From assembly GCA_028281495.1 (NCBI GenBank), contig JANQJU010000089.1:124001-188000 (forward strand): DNA of 64,000 nt. Reading direction: 5' to 3'. Shown here in pieces: positions 19,301 through 28,600 of this stretch. The notes beneath the pieces were generated by a model. It ran no database searches, was not told the origin of the DNA, and was given only the letters and a program-made list of their open reading frames with translations. Source of the stretch: SAR324 cluster bacterium (lineage in GTDB: Bacteria > SAR324 > NAC60-12). The stretch's first letter is position 1. Each line of letters begins with the position of its first letter. The position numbers and the translations under genes are program-made.

Positions 19301-22300
19301 GAGGATGCGTTGCTAATGCCTTGGACAGGTGCCGGCGTGGTCTGATCGGAAGTGTTATTGTTGCCTAAAGCCCCATACGCTCCCTCTCCCCAACATTGGA
19401 TCGTTCCATCATTCAGCAAAGCGCAAGTGTGTTCGAAACCTGCTGTTAGCTGAACCGCATTAGAAAGGTTCGAAACCGGAACCGGGGTATGTGCGGTCGT
19501 CGAAGTGCCGTTCCCGATCTGACCGTTTATATTTCTTCCCCAACATTGGGCAGTTCCATCCTGAAGCAGAGCACATGAATGGGCCGAACCGCTCACCACC
19601 TGAATGGCATTGGAGATCCCAGACACATTTACGGGAGACCAGGCGTCTACAAAATTGTTATTCCCCAAACGACCATGAGTTCCTCTTCCCCAGCATTGCA
19701 CAGTACCATCCGTGAGCACTGCACAGGTGTGTTCATGACCAGCAGATACTTGTTGAGCTGATGTCAAATTGTGGACTCGAACCGGATAGGCCCGAGAATT
19801 TGCAGAAGCATCTCCTAAGCGACCATAACTGCCTTCGCCCCAGCATTTGACGCCTCCATCGTTCAAGACGAAACAACTATGAAACTGCCCCAGAGCAATT
19901 TTATTCAACGTGTCCAACTGAGGAAGATCGATCAAGATGGTCTGAACCGATAGCAACTGACCGCTGGCATCCTTGGTATACACCAGCAAGTAGTTGGCTC
20001 CCGAAGGAATGGTCGTGTTGGCACTAAACACATGAGAAAGATCACTGCCTGTTTTGGCTAACGTGACGATGGCGGGTTGTTCTGACAAAGGTGTGTTGAA
20101 GTCGGACCCCCAATATACTTCATAGTGGGTCAACTGAGATTCATCGGTGGCCTTTGTTATCGAAAGAGTGCCGGAGATTTCTCCCGCATCGCTATCTGTA
20201 TTGACGAAACCGATCTGATGGGTGGGTTCGTTCATACGAATGATCGTATCTTGAACCCTGTTTGAAATATTCCCAATGGCATCTTTGAGCCAAAGGTATG
20301 CGGTTTTTTCACCCACCCCATCACTCAACACAAAAGACGCTCTTGTCGTCACAGACGGCCCGACGGTCGTCGCGATATCAACCCATCCGCTGTCTGACAC
20401 GCTAGGCGTGGTTGCATTCGCAGAAAGATAATAGCCTGCCACTCCCACATTGTCGGTGCCGACAATCGTCGCTGTCACGGAACTGGCAATGGTCACAGTG
20501 TTTCCGTTGTCCAGAAAATTGGTGTTTGTGATGGTAGGGCCGGTTTCGTCTGAAACGGCAGTAAGTGTGAAGCTGCTGGACGTACTCAATAAACCATCGG
20601 TTAAACTGACGTCGAACACATACGTCCCGGTTTTTGTCGGAGTGAAGGTTAATTTGTTGGACGTTGTGGATTCCAAGGCGGTCGCAGTCCCTACAGGTTC
20701 TGAAGATAATGTCCACTGGTAGCCAAACAGACTTTGATGGTTATCCTGTGCATAAAGGGTAAATTCCTTCGGCACATTGATCGCCACGGTTTGATCTGCG
20801 GGTGCTGTTAAATTCGGGGGAGAGTTGACCCAAGAGGTTGGGGTATTTTGCAGTTGCGTGGTTCCAATACCCAATTGTCCAGACCAATTGTATCCCCAGC
20901 ATTGGATTGTATTGGTTGCCAAAATGGAACAGCTATGCGCATGGCCGGCCCCCAGCTTCAAAGCATTAGAAATGCCGGTCACGGTGACCGGTGTGGCCTG
21001 GGCTAAAGGAGTCGTCCCATTCCCCAATTGCCCGTGATGTCCTTCTCCCCAGCAGCGCAGCGTCTGGTCTTGAAGTCGGGCACAAGCGTGCGACATTCCC
21101 AATTGGACCTCCACGGCATTGCTGATTCCTGTCACCTGAACCGGCACAGCCGAGTTTTGCGTGGAGCCGTTGCCCAATTGTCCTCGTGTTCCCCCCCCCC
21201 AGCAGTGAATCGTGCCATTTTGAAGGAGCGCACATACATTACCCCCAGTGGAGCTGATATCGGTGGCGCTATTGATATTTTGTACAAACGAAGGGGTGAC
21301 GATGGTTTGTGTCTTGATGCCATTGCCCATTTGACCCACCGTGCCTTTCCCCCAGCAGCGTATTGTCCCATCTTGCAATAAAGCACAACTATGGGAGCCA
21401 CCGGATACCACTTTTTTAATGTTGGTCAGCAAAGGAATTCGTGTCGGAAAATTTTGGCTACTGAAGGTGCGGTCCCCTAATTGCCCTTCACTGTTGTCCC
21501 CCCAACACCATCCGATTCCTTGTTCGGTCGTGGCGCAGGTGTTGTATCGGCCTGCATCAATGTAGACCACGTCGGCGAGGTTGGGAACGGAGACGGGCCG
21601 GGGTTGAGGAGCACTGAAACCGATTCCCAATTGACCGAACGTGTTGTCTCCCCAACACGCTACCGTTCCTGTTTGCAATAGAGCACAAGAATGTGATTCT
21701 CCCGTCACCACTTGCACCGCATTGCTAATGCCTTCCACAGCATAAGCAGTGAGAGCAGGTCCCCCTGTTGACCCTCGGCCCAATTGCCCGGAATGATTAA
21801 ATCCCCAACAATTCACGGAACCCGTGTTGAGGACTGCACAAGTGTGGCCACTCCCGCCATCTATCTGTGCAGCGATGGGGAGAGATAGAGGTTCTGCCCG
21901 AATACTGTAAGCAGCAATGGGGTCTCCCGAACCGTTTTTGGCTAGCGCCACGAGTCGGGAAGCGCCCGCAGGAACCGCTGTATTGGAGGAAAAGGTATAG
22001 CTCCAGGGAGCACTCGACAAGTTGGCAATCACGGCTTGATTGGCCAGGGGACTTCCAAATCCATCGGCCCAAACCAAATCATAACTCGCAACTGACAATG
22101 TGGGATTGGAGGTGGGCACTTGAATTTGAACCACTCCTGCAATCTGTTGGGCGTCGGTATCGGTATCGGAAAAGGTCATATGATAGTCCGCCTCTTGTAA
22201 CACCAGAATGCGATCACTGACCGGGTCCGATATGTTGCCGGACTGATCCTTAAACCACACGTATACGTTTTTTTCGCCAAGGCCCGCACTGAAGGCCCAA

Positions 22301-25011
22301 TCAATTTCTACTTCATAAGTAGAGGCTGAATTTGCAAATGAAACCCAATTGGCATCCGATTCTTGTGGTGTCGTTGAACTTTCCGACACAAAGTACCCTG
22401 TTGGAGCGATGTTATCCAAAGCGGAAATCCAGAAGTTGGAGCTTGTCGCGCTGGTGAATCCCAACCCTTCCCCCAGAAAATTCTCTGATGTGACGGTTGG
22501 AGCCACGGTGTCTATAATGGCTGAAACTTTCATTGTGTCTTGCGATGTCGTGGTGCCATCGTTCACTTGTAAACGGATTTGGTAATCCCCAAGTACCTCA
22601 GGTTGGAAACTAGCTATCATGGAATTGGCTAGGGTGAAGCTCACCGAACTCCCATTGGGCTGACTGACAACACTCCAATTATAAGAAAGAGAATCCCCAT
22701 CCGCATCGGTGCTGCCCGAGCCATTTAAGGCGACCCGCATGTTAAGCAGCACTTCTTGATCTGCCCCGGCGTTAGCGACAGGTGCGTTATTGCTTACGGT
22801 AGGGGGTGATGGGGGCGGCGGGGGTGGGGGTGCCGAAGAGCCACCGCCTCCACCACCTCCTCCGCCCCCGCTTGGAGGTGGTGGTGGCGGTGGCGGTGGA
22901 GCTTGAGTCGTTGTGGTTGTTGTGGTCACCAAAATCGTCGTAGAAGTGGTCGGTGCTGTTGTGGAAGTGGTCGGTGCCGTGGTCGATGTTGGGACCGTGG
23001 TCGTGGTGGATGCCGCAGCAACCACAGGCGGTGGGGGTGGGGGTGTATTGTCATTGTTTGTTTCTTCTTCATTGTTGGCATTGCTGACCTGAATAGGCAC
23101 TACTGGAGAAGGATTTGTGTTGCCAGAGGGGGTCGAGATATTTGAAGCGACGATTTCATTTCGAGTGTCAGACAAATTTTGTTGGATAGTCGCCTGAGCT
23201 TGGCTGAGGGTGTCCGAATTCAAATTTTGTGTAAACAATTGAGGATTGTTTCCTTGCGATTGCAAGGCAGCTGTGACGTTGGCTTGCTCGGTCAGTTGAC
23301 TCACTGCGGTTTGATTCCGGATAATTTGGCTCGATTCATCGCTCTCTTCGGCCACGGCGTCGATCAATTGATTCACGGCGGCTTTGCTGATCTCGATGGT
23401 ATTTTTCACGATACTTCCGGAGGAAGTTTTGGCTTCTTGTTTCAGATCTTCAAATAAAGCGGGGTCCTGAGACAGGGTTTGCACCAAACTCAACACGTTT
23501 TTCGAGGCAGTCACTGCGGAGGCTTCCAATACAGCATCACGATTGTCGGTCAGACTGTCGTTGTTTTGTGACTCCAATTGGTTATCTACGTCTTGCACAA
23601 ACGATTCGTTGATCACTGTTTCAATCAATTGACTGGTCACTTCCACCACTTCTTGAGCTTCAGCAACGTCCACATCGCCATCGGAACCATTGGTATCTGA
23701 TCGGGTGATGTCCACAATTGTTTCACTCAGAGCCTCCAATTGAAGATTGGTAACGGCATCGTCATCGATGGTGTCCTGCTGTGCTGCTTTTGCAGCGTTG
23801 GCCAGCAACGAGTCTTCTTGTTCAAGCAAAGGTTGTATCACTTCAAGCATGGTCTGAAGTTCGGCTTCGGAGACTGGATCCGCTTGGGCTTGACTGGCCT
23901 CGGCTTGAATCACGTCCGTCATGCTCTTTTGTGCCGCGGTGTTCATCACGTGAGCGATGACATAGAGATTCCCTTGTTCCTGTTCTACATCGTTGACTTC
24001 AGTTTCTCGCAACATATTGGCGGATTCCAACAGACTTTTTAATCCGGTTTCGACCGCAGCGACCGCTTGAGAATCCGTCGTGTCTGAATTGGTTTGAGTC
24101 GCGGTTTGTTGAGCCAATAGGGTGATGCTATCTACGCTGGACTCTACCATCGCTTCTGTTTTCGCCAGCAATACCGGATCCACGATTTGATCTTTCAAAC
24201 TCGCTACGATGTTTTCTGGTTGCAAAACGAGAGATTCTTCTTCGGTGTCACTAGAAGCGCTGCTTCGTTGGATCAACAGTTTGTTAGAGTCTGCCAGCAT
24301 TTTCAGAATAGCCAAACCGTTACTATTTCGATGAACCCGGCTGTTGGTGGGGTCTTCGTCTTGTAGAGTGTCCAATAGACGAACCAGAGTGGCGAGGGAT
24401 TGTGCGACTTGAGCTGTATCGGAATATTGGGTGGGGTCTTGGTACAACTGACTCACACTGAGGCCCACCTGACTGGCAACCTCAATTTCGGCTTCGGCCA
24501 ATGCGACTCCGTTTTCGACCTTTGCCGATACCATCGTGGTGATAGGGGAAATTATTTGTGTTGAATAATTTGGTTCGCTGGTGAGTTGGATTACTGAACT
24601 CAACGGAAGTCCCGGAAGGTCATCCGAATCGCCTAAAGTTCCGTTGCTGCCGGTATCGGTTCCTCCTTCACTTGTCACAATGAACAAATTTCCGTTCAGT
24701 GACGAAGAACTGGTCCAGTCTAAGCGGTAATATCCATTCTCGTCAGTCGTGCCCTCTACCGGAGAGCCGTCTGAGCGGGTCACTGGCAGTCCACCCGTGG
24801 CCGTCACGAGAGAGAGGGTTGCGTTTGCAATCGGACCATCGACCACACGACCTGTAACTTGATAAGCGGTTGTGGGGTTGATCACTGTGGAAGGACTGGG
24901 CGTTGCGTCGCTATCGCCGCCTCCGCCACCTCCACTGCCTCCACCACCACAGCCCATTAAAAAAAGTAACGGAATCATACCACTGAGCAACCACCGGGAA
25001 ATTGTTTTCAT
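16324..25011 (-). CDS. Giant modular lipoprotein with three seven-bladed RCC1 propellers
   Basis: 2,895 residues. Signal peptide and lipobox LMGC (Cys21) are followed by a poly-Gly stretch, a small carboxypeptidase-regulatory-like fold (~45-130), a long Ala/Ser/Gln-rich helical region (~150-610), and a Thr/Pro/Gly hinge. Then come three modules, each with a PKD-type domain, an Ig-like domain ending near WLKDxxGNIS, a domain built around DTDxxxGEIxGTL, and seven RCC1 blades of the form HSCALLQDGTVRCWG...GQLGNG. It ends with a fourth PKD and Ig-like domain. RCC1 propellers bind proteins or other ligands; the ligand here is unknown. The protein is probably lipid-anchored at the cell surface. ATG 25011 has GGAGA upstream. 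Confidence 0.9.
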   Translation of the reverse strand: MKTISRWLLSGMIPLLFLMGCGGGGSGGGGGGDSDATPSPSTVINPTTAYQVTGRVVDGPIANATLSLVTATGGLPVTRSDGSPVEGTTDENGYYRLDWTSSSSLNGNLFIVTSEGGTDTGSNGTLGDSDDLPGLPLSSVIQLTSEPNYSTQIISPITTMVSAKVENGVALAEAEIEVASQVGLSVSQLYQDPTQYSDTAQVAQSLATLVRLLDTLQDEDPTNSRVHRNSNGLAILKMLADSNKLLIQRSSASSDTEEESLVLQPENIVASLKDQIVDPVLLAKTEAMVESSVDSITLLAQQTATQTNSDTTDSQAVAAVETGLKSLLESANMLRETEVNDVEQEQGNLYVIAHVMNTAAQKSMTDVIQAEASQAQADPVSEAELQTMLEVIQPLLEQEDSLLANAAKAAQQDTIDDDAVTNLQLEALSETIVDITRSDTNGSDGDVDVAEAQEVVEVTSQLIETVINESFVQDVDNQLESQNNDSLTDNRDAVLEASAVTASKNVLSLVQTLSQDPALFEDLKQEAKTSSGSIVKNTIEISKAAVNQLIDAVAEESDESSQIIRNQTAVSQLTEQANVTAALQSQGNNPQLFTQNLNSDTLSQAQATIQQNLSDTRNEIVASNISTPSGNTNPSPVVPIQVSNANNEEETNNDNTPPPPPPVVAAASTTTTVPTSTTAPTTSTTAPTTSTTILVTTTTTTTQAPPPPPPPPPSGGGGGGGGGGSSAPPPPPPPSPPTVSNNAPVANAGADQEVLLNMRVALNGSGSTDADGDSLSYNWSVVSQPNGSSVSFTLANSMIASFQPEVLGDYQIRLQVNDGTTTSQDTMKVSAIIDTVAPTVTSENFLGEGLGFTSATSSNFWISALDNIAPTGYFVSESSTTPQESDANWVSFANSASTYEVEIDWAFSAGLGEKNVYVWFKDQSGNISDPVSDRILVLQEADYHMTFSDTDTDAQQIAGVVQIQVPTSNPTLSVASYDLVWADGFGSPLANQAVIANLSSAPWSYTFSSNTAVPAGASRLVALAKNGSGDPIAAYSIRAEPLSLPIAAQIDGGSGHTCAVLNTGSVNCWGFNHSGQLGRGSTGGPALTAYAVEGISNAVQVVTGESHSCALLQTGTVACWGDNTFGQLGIGFSAPQPRPVSVPNLADVVYIDAGRYNTCATTEQGIGWCWGDNSEGQLGDRTFSSQNFPTRIPLLTNIKKVVSGGSHSCALLQDGTIRCWGKGTVGQMGNGIKTQTIVTPSFVQNINSATDISSTGGNVCALLQNGTIHCWGGGTRGQLGNGSTQNSAVPVQVTGISNAVEVQLGMSHACARLQDQTLRCWGEGHHGQLGNGTTPLAQATPVTVTGISNALKLGAGHAHSCSILATNTIQCWGYNWSGQLGIGTTQLQNTPTSWVNSPPNLTAPADQTVAINVPKEFTLYAQDNHQSLFGYQWTLSSEPVGTATALESTTSNKLTFTPTKTGTYVFDVSLTDGLLSTSSSFTLTAVSDETGPTITNTNFLDNGNTVTIASSVTATIVGTDNVGVAGYYLSANATTPSVSDSGWVDIATTVGPSVTTRASFVLSDGVGEKTAYLWLKDAIGNISNRVQDTIIRMNEPTHQIGFVNTDSDAGEISGTLSITKATDESQLTHYEVYWGSDFNTPLSEQPAIVTLAKTGSDLSHVFSANTTIPSGANYLLVYTKDASGQLLSVQTILIDLPQLDTLNKIALGQFHSCFVLNDGGVKCWGEGSYGRLGDASANSRAYPVRVHNLTSAQQVSAGHEHTCAVLTDGTVQCWGRGTHGRLGNNNFVDAWSPVNVSGISNAIQVVSGSAHSCALLQDGTAQCWGRNINGQIGNGTSTTAHTPVPVSNLSNAVQLTAGFEHTCALLNDGTIQCWGEGAYGALGNNNTSDQTTPAPVQGISNASSITAGTYHTCATLKDSTMRCWGYNSSNGLGDGTSLQRNVPVVVNNINGVRLASASGFTTCAILLSGSIKCWGDGYYGQLGNGANVNSALPVDVLNLTNVQEVAGYYIHYCALKPDQSVSCWGRGREGQIGNGNTVDVNVPTAISNQAPTADAGEDATVALNAQHSLEGSGTDLNGDPLTFQWQVTTQPSGSSPSFGNANTNNTTFLPDTAGAYVLTLTANDGQTSGSDTVTVNAIVDSEAPQIASTSTFFGALEFTLSSSLTATLTGTDNLKVAGVLTTETATIPTANDARWVAIATTLNPITVKTDHVFSSGLGTKTVYFWLKDASGNVSSSITDTIRRMETPSHTVSFTDADTDTGEIAGTLTIGKATDESSFTHYDIYWGSGLATPLAGQPIIASLAKTGSDLSYEFSANTVVPSGATQILVFTRDGSGTLRSVNGVLLIEQTTSVGQISSGGIHSCWLLTTGGVKCWGNGSNGRLGHSNGNHEVNPKTIENLSNVVQIDAGNEHTCALLQDQTVRCWGTGKNGRLGNGASYHSVIPVAVSGLSNVTQISAGWWNSCVVLSDRTVQCWGQSYLGSLGTGSTDPYSAIPAVVPGLTNVIKVSVGRSHICALRDDGTVYCWGLNLSGDPAPGQKQISQPTPVDIGVANAVDVSSGNEHSCAVTSSGSVYCWGEGMHGVLGNGSGQDSASPLLIPGISTAVRVASGATTTCALLASQQVKCWGNGTYGGLGNGTNELSYVPVTVSGLSNVRDLSAGVLHYCALLSDYSARCWGYNYRSNLGDGTKTNSNVPVAVINQAPSLSYIGSFTIAVGAPVPLITTANDADGDLLNYQWSVLSKPNGSTANFSSETAAAPTLTVDQTGTYQVSVTVSDGVASANQTITLNAIVDTVAPIQNTGANFINNGAASTQIGDVTLAIGASDNTMPSAYFASEQSDTPAAGAVGWIATSGTSLNNFNVTFSLSSTTGTKTVNVWFKDPAGNVSAPASDSIFRQ
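16935..17960 (-). repeat. RCC1 propeller C (blades 1-7), first giant protein
   Basis: Seven RCC1 blades at about 16,935-17,960 (approximate ends), each with a C-X9/10-C pair ending in CWG. Its first blade (HSCWLLTTGGVKCWG) closely matches the first blade of the last propeller in the larger paralogue. Confidence 0.8.
18880..19910 (-). repeat. RCC1 propeller B (blades 1-7), first giant protein
   Basis: Seven RCC1 blades at about 18,880-19,910. Its seventh blade (HYCALKPDQSVSCWG) matches the seventh blades of the interior propellers of the larger paralogue, so blade order is kept between modules. Confidence 0.8.
20840..21860 (-). repeat. RCC1 propeller A (blades 1-7), first giant protein
   Basis: Seven RCC1 blades at about 20,840-21,860, the propeller nearest the N-terminus. 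Its third blade (NTCATTEQGIGWCWGDN) aligns with the third blade of the first propeller in the paralogue. Confidence 0.8.
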
Positions 25012-25018
25012 CTTGTCT

Positions 25019-25088
25019 CCTAATCGAACAAAATATTTGTTGAGACCACAGTGCGCCCAGCGTGGATTTTCTAATGTTGACGATTAGG
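25019..25088 (-). promoter_or_regulatory. Possible ribosome-site-masking stem in the 5' UTR of the first giant gene
   Basis: On the reverse strand, CCTAATCG (complement of 25081-25088) can pair exactly with CGATTAGG (complement of 25019-25026), which overlaps the AGGAGA ribosome site just upstream of ATG 25011. The loop is 54 nt. Pairing would hide the ribosome site, hence possible translational control. This is inference from complementarity only. Confidence 0.3.
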
Positions 25089-25251
25089 ACAACTCCTTCA
25101 AAAAGTTTTTCTTTTTTTGGTAAATAGTTTTTCTTTTTTAGCAGATGTGAATCACTAAAAAATAATTTAAAAAAGTGAGTGGGATTCTTTTATGGGTGCT
25201 TTAGTTCTGGAAGGGAAAAAAAGAAGAGATAAAGAAGGAGATAAAGACGTT

Positions 25252-25533
25252 TTAAAGTGAGGAATCTTCTTGACGAGGGTTCCAAGAAAATTTTTTTGGA
25301 ACTGGATCGAGCCCTCCAGGATGCCACGGGTGGCAGCGAGCAATCCTTCGAATTGTCAGCCATGTACCTCGCCAGATGCCAAATTTCTTATATGCACTCA
25401 GAGCGTATTGTGAACAAGAAGGATGGAAGCGACAGCTTGGTGGCAGCAGGGGCGAAAAGATCCACTGATACAGCCGAATGAGTGCAATGGGAATCATCCG
25501 GACAAGCTTTTGTAGTACTCTTATTACCTTCAT
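25252..25533 (-). CDS. yidD: YidD membrane-protein insertion efficiency factor
   Basis: This 93-residue protein has the full YidD signature: an N-terminal amphipathic helix, RLYQWIFSPLLPPSCRFHPS, the three conserved Cys (C34, C40, C67) and RCHPWHPGGLDPVP. YidD is a small inner-membrane-associated protein that helps YidC-dependent insertion. ATG 25533 has AAAGGAG upstream. It is normally near rnpA, yidC and mnmE; here it sits alone between two giant lipoprotein genes on the same strand, 116 bp after one and 240 bp before the other. That separation from its usual cluster is the odd point. Confidence 0.95.
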   Translation of the reverse strand: MKVIRVLQKLVRMIPIALIRLYQWIFSPLLPPSCRFHPSCSQYALSAYKKFGIWRGTWLTIRRIARCHPWHPGGLDPVPKKFSWNPRQEDSSL

Positions 25534-25649
25534 AAATAGGCTCCTTTGTTTTCCTATACTGATAACTTATTGTATGACTTTAAATCGTGAAAAATTGTCG
25601 AAGTTAGTCAGATAGTTTAACAGAGGAGGCTCACCTTGAGTAGCATCAA

Positions 25650-28600
25650 TTATTGACGAAAAATAGAATCACTGGCTCCACTCGACACATTTCCAGCGGC
25701 GTCTTTGAACCATACGTTCACGGTTTTTGTGCCGGTTGTCGTACTGAGCGTGAATGATACGGTTTTGCTGACCACGGTTTGTTCGGAAGAAGCTAAAGCA
25801 ATCCACCCGACGGTGTTGGCGTCAGGTGCTCCTGGTTGCTCCGAGGCAAAGTAAGCGGACAAAATCGTATCGTCCGAAGCACCAATGGCAAGGGTCACCT
25901 CACTAATCAACGTGGACACCGCTCCACTATTGATAAAATCAGCACCCGTCGTTTGGGTGGGAGCCGTGCTATCGATCACTGCATTCAAGGTGGACGAATG
26001 ATTGGCGGACGCCAGCCCATCGGAGACGATGACTGTGATTTGGTAGGACCCCACTTGGTCGACAGTTAAAGAAGGGGTTGAAGTGGTTGCCGAATCAAAC
26101 GTGGCACTACTGCCACTTGGTTTTGAGTTAACGGCCCACTGGTAAGTCAAAACATCATTGTCTGAATCTCCCCCACTCGTAGAGAGAGGAATGGTTGCTC
26201 CCACCGGAATAGTGGTGTGGGTACTGATATTGATTGTAGGAGCAACGTTGGTCACAACCACCGGAACATTGGAAGCTACGGTGCTGCCGTTACCCAGTTG
26301 ACCGTTGTCATTTTTGCCCCAACATCGTGCTGTTTGATCGCTCAATAGGACACAGACATGAGTTTCATAGGCTACTAATTCTTGCACATTGAAAAGATCA
26401 GTCACCCTCGCGGGAACAAAACTCGATACAGTTTGTCCATTCCCCAGTTGACCATCGGTACCCAGCCCCCAGCATTGAACTTGTTGATTGGCAAGCAGAG
26501 CACAGGTACTCGATGTCCCGGCTGCAATACGAATCGCAGTAGTGATAAGAGGTACACGAACCGGTGTGTTTTTATCGACTTGGGTACCGTCTCCCAACCC
26601 GCCGGAATAGGCATCTCCCCAGCAATGTACACTTCCATCTTTCAGTACCGCACAGGAATGATTAGCCCCCGCAGCAACATCAGCCGCGTTTGAGATTCCA
26701 TTCACGGACACTGGAGAGCGTTGAGTTGTTGTGTCCTGATTCCCCAGTTTTCCTTGCGATCCGTCGCCCCAACAAACGACGGTTCCGTCAGATTTTAATG
26801 CACAAGAATGGGTGTCACCCGTTACGACTTTGCTTGCATTGGACAACCCCGTCACAGTGACCGGTACCGAAGAGTGGGCGCTCGAACTGCCATAGCCGAG
26901 TTGACCGTTTGCGTTGCTTCCCCAACATTGAACCGTATTGTCGCTTAGTACGGCACAACCGTGTTTGCCACCAGTGGAGATTTGGGTTGCAGTACTCAAT
27001 CCGCTCACCGTCAAAGGTGTTCCAGAATCAAAAGTGAATCCGGTGCCGAGTCTTCCATCCGCACCCTCTCCCCAGCACCGGACCGTTTGATCTTGCAACA
27101 CAGCACATGTGTGTGCGGCTCCGGAATCCACTTGGTTGACGCCGGAGAGATTGGATATAGTTTGTGGAGGTGTAGCGCTATCTCCAGAGCTGTGCCCCAA
27201 CCTGCCTAAAGCACCGTTACCCCAACATTTCAGGCCCCCCGTTGTTAAGCGCCAACAGCTGTGGCTGTTTCCTACTCCCAGGCGACCGGTGGTGGTTGTT
27301 GTTTCCGAAATCAAGAGAGCTTGCACAGTAGTGAGGGCACTGTTGGTGTCGCGTGTGAACACCAACAAATGAGTCGCTCCGGCTGGTATCGCAGTATTGT
27401 CAGCAAATAGATGACTTAGGTCGGCACCCGTTTTTGCCAATGAGGCTATCACGGATTGTCCCGCCAACGGCGTGGAGACACCGGACCCCCAATAAATATC
27501 GTAGTGAGTGATTCCACTTTCATCAGAGGCTTTAGTGATATTCAAAGTGCCTGCAATTTGTTCTTCGTCCGTATCGGTGTCGGTGAAGCTCGACGAATGC
27601 GTGGGTGCTTCCAACCGATAAATCGTATCCGAGGCTTGGTCAGAAATGTTGCCGACTGTATCTTTCAGCCATAAATAGACCGTTTTGAGACCAAGCCCAT
27701 TGTTGAAAAAGTGAGTCGTATTGACGGTGACAGGATTGGCAGTGCTGGCAATCGAGACCCATCGCGTGTCATCGACCGAGGGTGTGGTTGCGGTTTCTGA
27801 TATTAGAAAGCTGTCCACCGCCCAATTGTCTGATCCGACCAAAGTAACTGTGATTGATTGAGCAAGGCTGAATTCAGCCCCACCCGCCAGAAAGTTGGAT
27901 GTGGAAGCAATCACCGGAGCCTGGGAATCGTCGATGGCGGTTAAAGTCACACTATCATTGGTGGTGGCGAAACCATCCGATACCGAGAAGCTCAATACGT
28001 ACGTCCCAACCGAGCTTGTCAGGAATGTCGTATTGGTGGAGTTTGCACTCCCCAGAGAAGGAGAACTGTCATTGGGCTTCGTCGCCACTTGCCATTGATA
28101 CGTGAGCGCATCGTTGTCCAGATCCGTCCCAGTGCCAGTCAAGTTGATTGATTTATTGATAGCGATGGTTTGATTCGTTCCCGCGTCAACAGTTGGGGTA
28201 TTGTTGATTGAGACGGGCACATTGGAAGAAGCTGTGTTGGCAAGTCCCAATCGTCCATTGACTGCATTCCCCCAGCAATACACCGATTCATCGGCACGTA
28301 AGGCACATAGGTGGTTGGAAAACCCTGAAATCTCACGAACATCGGAAAGATTCTGAACCGTGGCGGGGACCAAACTATCGTTATTGGCTCCATTGCCTAG
28401 TTGTCCCAGGTCTCCTCTGCCCCAGCATTGAACTTGTCCCGATCCCAAGACCACGCAGGTCGTTGAAGCATTGACGGCCACCTGGTTGACATTCGCCACT
28501 CCGTTGGCTGCAATCGGTGTGAGACGGTGAATTGCGGTACCATCTCCCAATTGTCCATAGGAATTCCTTCCCCAACAGCGCAATGCACCATCTTGTAGGA

